DNA of 64,000 nucleotides from assembly GCF_003144315.1 (NCBI RefSeq), contig NZ_MPDK01000006.1, forward strand, positions 1 through 64,000, written 5' to 3'. Within the stretch, counting starts at the first letter, position 1. Every line of letters begins with the position of its first letter. This document shows, piece by piece, positions 59,729-64,000 of the stretch. This stretch comes from Sulfoacidibacillus thermotolerans (GTDB lineage Bacteria > Bacillota > Bacilli > Alicyclobacillales > SLC66). The notes under the pieces are model-generated. The model did no database searches, had not been told where the DNA came from, and was given only the letters and a program-made list of their open reading frames with translations. The position numbers and the translations under genes were made by a program.

Positions 59729-60031
59729 TTAACCTCTCAACGTTCGCTGCTCTTTTGACGGTTCTGATCTCTTCACTCGCATATTCAGCAGTTTATGCCC
59801 TTTGCTTATCCTCTGACGCTGAACTTTGCGCTCTTTGTCCGCTCCTACAACAAACCACAAGTTAGCCCCTACGATAAGCAGCGCAAAAATAATCCATAAA
59901 GCAGAAAACATTCCTGACTTTCCCCAAACAAAGCGCGGCAATTTCGGAATCATTAAATATAGCATGCCAATGACCCCAACTACATATAAACTCGATACCC
60001 CTGTTTTTGCTTTTTTCGTTGGACGAAACAT
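59729..60031 (-). CDS. small two-helix membrane protein
   Basis: The 100-residue product has two hydrophobic segments (SSLYVVGVIGMLYLMIP and MFSALWIIFALLIVGANLWFVVG), a basic N-terminus (FRPTKKAKTG) and a strongly basic tail (KERKVQRQRISKG). The ATG at 60031 follows GGGGG; upstream in-frame codons are rich in Cys and Arg and look non-coding. No function is known. Confidence 0.65.
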   Translation of the reverse strand: MFRPTKKAKTGVSSLYVVGVIGMLYLMIPKLPRFVWGKSGMFSALWIIFALLIVGANLWFVVGADKERKVQRQRISKGHKLLNMRVKRSEPSKEQRTLRG

Positions 60032-60209
60032 CACAATCCCCCATTTTCTCAACAAACATGTTCTTGGAAGATACTTATGCGTAAACTTCCTCACTTGAGA
60101 CCTCAAAAGTGCTCTTGCTGTGACGCACACAACAGGTGCGCATAAAGACCACCAGCGCCGCAAACACTAGCACAGAACCTGAGCATGAAGTTTGAGGAGG
60201 GTAACTTGG

Positions 60210-60527
60210 ATGAATCAACCTACGGAAAGCAGTATCAAAAATTCTGTTGAGCAAGCGGTCAACTCCGGTGCCGTCCTAGATGATTTTAGCACCTGGCGTG
60301 AATTCCTTGGGGATCATGTAAAACATGCGGAAAGTTTAGGGATCTCTGAGGAACGTATTGATGACGCCGCTTTCAGACTGGGAAACTATCTTGCCGACAA
60401 GATCGATCCCAAAAATCCACAGCAACGCCTTCTAAAGCAAATGTGGGATGCCAGTCCGAAAGAAGATCAACGGGCATTGGCACGAATTATGGTCAATATG
60501 GTGTCCAAACAACCTACCACGCATTAA
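60210..60527 (+). CDS. DUF3243 family protein (YmfJ-like)
   Basis: The 105-residue soluble helical protein matches the Bacillus YmfJ/DUF3243 family: DFSTWREFLGDHVKHAESLGIS, then RLGNYLADKIDPKNPQQRLLKQMWD. The ATG at 60210 follows GGAGG by nine bases; an earlier in-frame start is less likely. It stands alone and is divergent from the small membrane-protein gene. Role unknown. Confidence 0.85.
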   Translation: MNQPTESSIKNSVEQAVNSGAVLDDFSTWREFLGDHVKHAESLGISEERIDDAAFRLGNYLADKIDPKNPQQRLLKQMWDASPKEDQRALARIMVNMVSKQPTTH

Positions 60528-60587
60528 CCGACGTTGCGAATCGTCTTACTTTTTCACTTCTTTACTTCGCAGCGATTACAACACGAT

Positions 60588-60616
60588 GGGCAGAGAGATG
60601 CAAGCCCCCTCTGCCC
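60588..60616. terminator. terminator between the DUF3243 gene and the UPF0173 hydrolase
   Basis: GGGCAGAG (60588-60595) pairs with CTCTGCCC (60609-60616), followed on the plus strand by GTTGTTTTG. It closes the DUF3243 gene and may also serve the opposing gene. Confidence 0.75.
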
Positions 60617-60639
60617 GTTGTTTTGCAGTTTTAAACGAT

Positions 60640-61323
60640 TTAAAAAGACAGAGATTGGCCTGGTGCTAAGACCTGACCCTTTATTCCTTTATGTGCTAAC
60701 TGACGCACAAAAGCAGTTGCATCTTGGCTGATCAACGGGAAAGTATCATAGTGCATCGGAATCACCATCTTCGCTTTAACCCATTCCGCCGCGAGTACTG
60801 CATCCTCTGGACCCATTGTAAAATTATCACCGATCGGCAGTGCTGCCACATCGATGCGATTCAATTCCCCGATGAGCTTCATATCTCCAAAAAGCGCAGT
60901 ATCCCCGGAATGGTAAAACGTCTTTCCTTGCGCCGTAAATAAAATGCCTGCTGGATTTCCTCCATACACCAACCCTGCAGGAGTCTCAATCCCGGCCCCA
61001 TGAAATGCAAGGGTAAACTTCACGCGTCCAAACGGAAAATCGTGCGCTCCACCTAGATGCATGGGATGAGTGCTCACTCCTTGAGCCGCAAGCCACTGTG
61101 CCAATTCATAGACCGCTACAACAAGTGCACCCGTGCGCTTTGCGATCGCAATCGTGTCGCCCACGTGATCGGAGTGTGCATGTGTCAATAAAATGGCATC
61201 AGCTTGTACTTCATCTGCTCGAATCGATGCCTTCGGATTTCCTGTGAGAAAAGGATCAATCAGCACATGATGCGTTGCAGTCTCAAGCATAAAGCTGGCA
61301 TGGCCTAAGTATGTCACCTTCAC
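60640..61323 (-). CDS. metallo-beta-lactamase-fold hydrolase (UPF0173)
   Basis: The 227-residue enzyme has the metal-binding HAHSDHVGD motif near residue 48, then H-D-F-P and SGDTALFGDMK, and ends with the MHYDTFP histidine. These are the zinc ligands of MBL-fold hydrolases in the UPF0173 family (B. subtilis YtkL). The substrate is not known. It precedes ylbF by 33 bases with the same direction and may be its operon partner. Confidence 0.9.
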   Translation of the reverse strand: MKVTYLGHASFMLETATHHVLIDPFLTGNPKASIRADEVQADAILLTHAHSDHVGDTIAIAKRTGALVVAVYELAQWLAAQGVSTHPMHLGGAHDFPFGRVKFTLAFHGAGIETPAGLVYGGNPAGILFTAQGKTFYHSGDTALFGDMKLIGELNRIDVAALPIGDNFTMGPEDAVLAAEWVKAKMVIPMHYDTFPLISQDATAFVRQLAHKGIKGQVLAPGQSLSF

Positions 61324-61356
61324 CCTATCAGCGCCTCCTCTTGTCCGCAGATGCCC

Positions 61357-61701
61357 TCATTGCGGATCAAGCGTCACTTCTTGTAATGCATCTGCAATGA
61401 TTTTTTGTATATCTTGCACGATGACGCCAAACTGATACTCCGCTCGCAGATAATCGCGCACTGCAGTATGCAACTGCAGGACGTCGTATAATTTTTGTAA
61501 ATCCGCTTGATCCTGTTGCGAAGTTTCTTCACCGAGCAAGCGCTTGCGTTCAAATTCCAACTGTTTCATGTGGAAATCTAAAATCATACGCTTCGCCTGC
61601 TCGTCACTCCCTACTTGCTCCACAGCTTTTTTCATTGCACGAAACTCCTCTGATTCGCGCAGTGCGCGAACGAGTTCATGCGCTTTATCGTAAGGATTCA
61701 T
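61357..61701 (-). CDS. YlbF/YmcA-family regulator
   Basis: The 114-residue protein is mainly helical: [37 protein letters not shown] and a coiled helix around [17 protein letters not shown]. YlbF and YmcA of B. subtilis, with YaaT, act on RNase Y and on sporulation, competence and biofilm control. Which of the two this is cannot be decided. The ATG at 61701 follows GGGGG. It diverges from transketolase. Confidence 0.82.
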   Translation of the reverse strand: MNPYDKAHELVRALRESEEFRAMKKAVEQVGSDEQAKRMILDFHMKQLEFERKRLLGEETSQQDQADLQKLYDVLQLHTAVRDYLRAEYQFGVIVQDIQKIIADALQEVTLDPQ

Positions 61702-61834
61702 CAAATGCCCCCTCACAGTCTTACTCTTTCGTCAATACGAGTATAATCCATGTCTCGTTTACAACAAAGTGCACAAACTTCCCTTCTATTGTTCAGTTTC
61801 ACATAATTCCTGTGTCAAAATCACGCGATCGACT

Positions 61835-61862
61835 TTGTCCCGCCCTTTATTTCTGGCATAAT
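61835..61862 (+). promoter_or_regulatory. candidate promoter of tkt
   Basis: TTGTCC (61835-61840) and CATAAT (61857-61862) with a 16-base spacer, giving a leader of about 40 bases before the transketolase ATG. It is a fair housekeeping-sigma match. Confidence 0.45.
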
Positions 61863-61910
61863 GGAAGCAATGTGGCGAAGTATCGCCTTGGAGGAGGACG
61901 ACAAAAATTT

Positions 61911-63944
61911 ATGTCAAATCACTTAGCGATGACATCCATTGATGAATTAACTGTGTCTACCCTACGCACACTGTGTATCGACAGTGTTGAACAAGCAAAT
62001 TCCGGGCACCCAGGACTTCCCATGGGCGCTGCCCCGATGGCTTATACGTTGTGGAGCCGCTTCCTCCGGCATAATCCAAAGAACCCATCCTTTGCAAACC
62101 GAGATCGATTTATTTTATCTGCTGGGCATGGTTCGACACTTCTCTATAGCTTACTCCATCTATTTGGTTATGATCTAACGCTCGATGATTTAAAGCAGTT
62201 TCGCCAATGGGGAAGTAAAACACCTGGACATCCCGAACGCGGGCATACACCAGGCGTTGAAACCACGACAGGCCCGCTTGGCCAAGGGATCGCTAATGCC
62301 GTGGGTATGGCCATGGTCGAACGGTTTCTCGCCACAAAATACAATCGCCCGGAATTCCCTTTATTCGACCATCGCACCTATGCATTAGTGGGCGACGGCG
62401 ATCTTATGGAGGGAATTTCTTACGAAGCTGCTTCACTTGCTGGACACCTTGCCCTTGACAAACTGATCGTATTGTATGATTCAAATGATATTTCACTGGA
62501 TGGACCGACCGAAAACGCATTTACTGAAGACATCGTACAAAGGTTCACAGCCGCCAACTGGAACGTGCTGCGCGTCGAGGATGGCAATGACCTAAACGCA
62601 ATTGCACAGGCTCTGCAGACCGCTCAAGAACAAACTGGTCGCCCCACACTCATTGAGGTGCGCACGACCATCGGATACGGAAGTCCAGGGCGCCAAGGAA
62701 CTGCAAAAGCGCACGGTATGCCACTTGGCAGCGAAGAAGCGCGTTTGGCAAAAGCTGCATATGGTTGGCATTATGAAGAAGCATATACGGTGCCTAAAGA
62801 AGTTCGTCAGCACCTCGCTCCATGGATTGAACAAGGTGAACGCATAGAGCGTGCCTGGAATGAGCAATTCAACCGCTATAAAGCAACTTATCCTGAGCTT
62901 GGTGAAGAAGTCGAAAAAGTTTTGTACGGCCAACTGACAGACAACTGGGATGCTGAACTCCCAACTTTCACGCCGCAGTCCGGCGAATTTGCCACACGCC
63001 AAGCCTCCGGTCAAACGATCAATGCACTGGCAAAGCAGATCCCAAACCTGTTAGGTGGTTCTGCAGACCTCGCTTCTTCCAATGAAACAACCATAAAGAC
63101 AGAAGCCACCTTTTCTCGCCACAATTACGCGGGTAGAAATTTGTGGTTTGGAGTGCGTGAACACGCCATGGGAGCTATTTTAAACGGGATGGCAGCACAT
63201 GGCGGCGTCCGCGTCTACGGGGCTACCTTTCTTGTCTTTTCAGACTATCTGCGACCTGCAATTCGTCTTGCCGGGCTCATGAAATTGCCAGTGACCTACG
63301 TCTTTACCCATGACAGCATTGGAGTAGGCGAAGATGGTCCAACCCATCAACCGATTGAACATTTAGCGTCTTTGCGCATCATCCCAAACGTCGTGCTCAT
63401 TCGCCCCGCAGACGCCAATGAAACTGTCGCTGCATGGCGCTATAGCATAGGTCAAAATGAACATCCAGTAGCGCTCGCCTTAACTCGCCAAAAACTACCA
63501 GTTCTTCCCGGAACAGATCAATTGGCGCAAACAGGTGTCGCTCGAGGTGCTTATATCCTGAGTAAAGAAGCTACTGAACGGATTGACGCAATCCTACTTG
63601 CCTCAGGCTCTGAAGTCAGTCTTGCCTATCGAGCAAAACAGCGCTTAGAAGCGCAGGGACTCTCCATTCGCCTTGTGAGTATCCCGTCTTTTGCACTCTT
63701 TGACATGCAGGATCAAGCATATCGTGACGAGATCCTCCCTCCACACATCACCGCTCGTGTGGGTGTAGAAATGGCACATCCTTTTGGGTGGGATCGCTAT
63801 CTTGGAAATGCTGGAGAAATGGTCGGCATTGATCACTTTGGCGCGTCTGCCCCAGCGCCAGAACTCATGAAACACTTTGGCTTTACAGAAGACGCTGTGA
63901 TCAGCGCAACCCTGCGTAGCATCGAAAGGAGTCATCAAGCATGA
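61911..63944 (+). CDS. tkt: transketolase
   Basis: The 677-residue thiamine-diphosphate enzyme exchanges two-carbon units between sugar phosphates in the pentose phosphate pathway. The N-terminal domain has ANSGHPG with H33, [15 protein letters not shown] and the cofactor motif starting GDGDLMEG at 161; the middle domain has the catalytic [16 protein letters not shown], then [15 protein letters not shown]. The ATG at 61911 follows GGAGGAGG at 13 bases, a bit long, but it gives the normal N-terminus. The stop overlaps the start of a transaldolase gene. Confidence 0.95.
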   Translation: MSNHLAMTSIDELTVSTLRTLCIDSVEQANSGHPGLPMGAAPMAYTLWSRFLRHNPKNPSFANRDRFILSAGHGSTLLYSLLHLFGYDLTLDDLKQFRQWGSKTPGHPERGHTPGVETTTGPLGQGIANAVGMAMVERFLATKYNRPEFPLFDHRTYALVGDGDLMEGISYEAASLAGHLALDKLIVLYDSNDISLDGPTENAFTEDIVQRFTAANWNVLRVEDGNDLNAIAQALQTAQEQTGRPTLIEVRTTIGYGSPGRQGTAKAHGMPLGSEEARLAKAAYGWHYEEAYTVPKEVRQHLAPWIEQGERIERAWNEQFNRYKATYPELGEEVEKVLYGQLTDNWDAELPTFTPQSGEFATRQASGQTINALAKQIPNLLGGSADLASSNETTIKTEATFSRHNYAGRNLWFGVREHAMGAILNGMAAHGGVRVYGATFLVFSDYLRPAIRLAGLMKLPVTYVFTHDSIGVGEDGPTHQPIEHLASLRIIPNVVLIRPADANETVAAWRYSIGQNEHPVALALTRQKLPVLPGTDQLAQTGVARGAYILSKEATERIDAILLASGSEVSLAYRAKQRLEAQGLSIRLVSIPSFALFDMQDQAYRDEILPPHITARVGVEMAHPFGWDRYLGNAGEMVGIDHFGASAPAPELMKHFGFTEDAVISATLRSIERSHQA

Positions 63945-64000
63945 ATCACCGCTTGCAAGAACTGATCGCACTAGGTCAAAGTCCTTGGCTTGACTATATT
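63941..64000 (+). CDS. tal: transaldolase, N-terminal part at the window edge
   Basis: The 20 visible residues, [20 protein letters not shown], match the start of transaldolases, with LQEL and GQSPWLDYI. The ATG overlaps the transketolase stop (ATGA) and AAAGGAG lies nine bases upstream. Placement with transketolase supports the call. Whether it is a plain transaldolase or the fused transaldolase/glucose-6-phosphate isomerase type cannot be seen. Confidence 0.75.
   Translation, partial: MNHRLQELIALGQSPWLDYI

Overview
The window looks like a chromosome segment of an endospore-forming, moderately GC Bacillota of the Alicyclobacillus/Sulfoacidibacillus type. This is an inference from gene content and order: a YjcZ-like mini-protein, YtoI, YlbF and DUF3243 homologues, accD-accA-pfkA-pyk beside a DnaE-type polymerase and malic enzyme, and a tRNA-Leu with encoded CCA. 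No 16S rRNA is present, so the genus is not fixed.

Layout. 0-5 kb (minus): a two-gene ABC exporter followed closely by glpK and glpD. 5.2-10.4 kb is a decayed strip: a yjcZ-like gene, a small acidic protein, a DppC-type permease remnant, an intact gamma-glutamyltransferase, a two-component system with at least three frameshifts, and a secreted protein with an internal repeat. 10.6-14.75 kb: asnB, cut off by an IS3-family element that itself carries an IS110-family element. 14.7-21.6 kb is an accessory island next to tRNA-Leu(GAG). It holds arsR, an FmdE-like gene, a DsrE-like gene, two half-length arsA genes, arsD and a carboxymuconolactone-decarboxylase-like (CMD) gene with a cysteine tail on the minus strand. 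A second CMD-like gene and a TauE/SafE permease run divergently, with an oxidoreductase remnant in between and a deleted tyrosine recombinase at the tRNA end.

21.8-64 kb is mostly intact core genome. It contains a lytic transglycosylase, coaE, mutM, polA; an aminotransferase and sodium:solute symporter divergent from a LysR regulator; icd, an EamA transporter, a thioesterase; pyk, pfkA, accA, accD, malic enzyme, dnaE; an intact two-component system, ytoI; a homocysteine methyltransferase/methylene-THF reductase with a TauE/SafE permease; an HTH/coiled-coil gene, phosphoglucomutase, amidase, aspartokinase; a PspA gene with two tandem double-YbjQ proteins; a ferritin-like diiron protein, DUF3243, a UPF0173 hydrolase, ylbF; and transketolase followed by the start of transaldolase.

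The most interesting part is the arsenic-type island. ArsA is split into two proteins that together keep the three metalloid-binding cysteines (two in one, one in the other). ArsD and a CVC-type ArsR are present, but no ArsB, Acr3 or ArsC is seen. The only membrane protein in the island is TauE/SafE-like. Together with the DsrE, FmdE-like and two CMD-like proteins this may be a variant metalloid or thiol-metalloid handling system; that function is inference. Secondary points are the nested IS with a candidate bridge-RNA region, the decayed two-component system, and the PspA/YbjQ operon.
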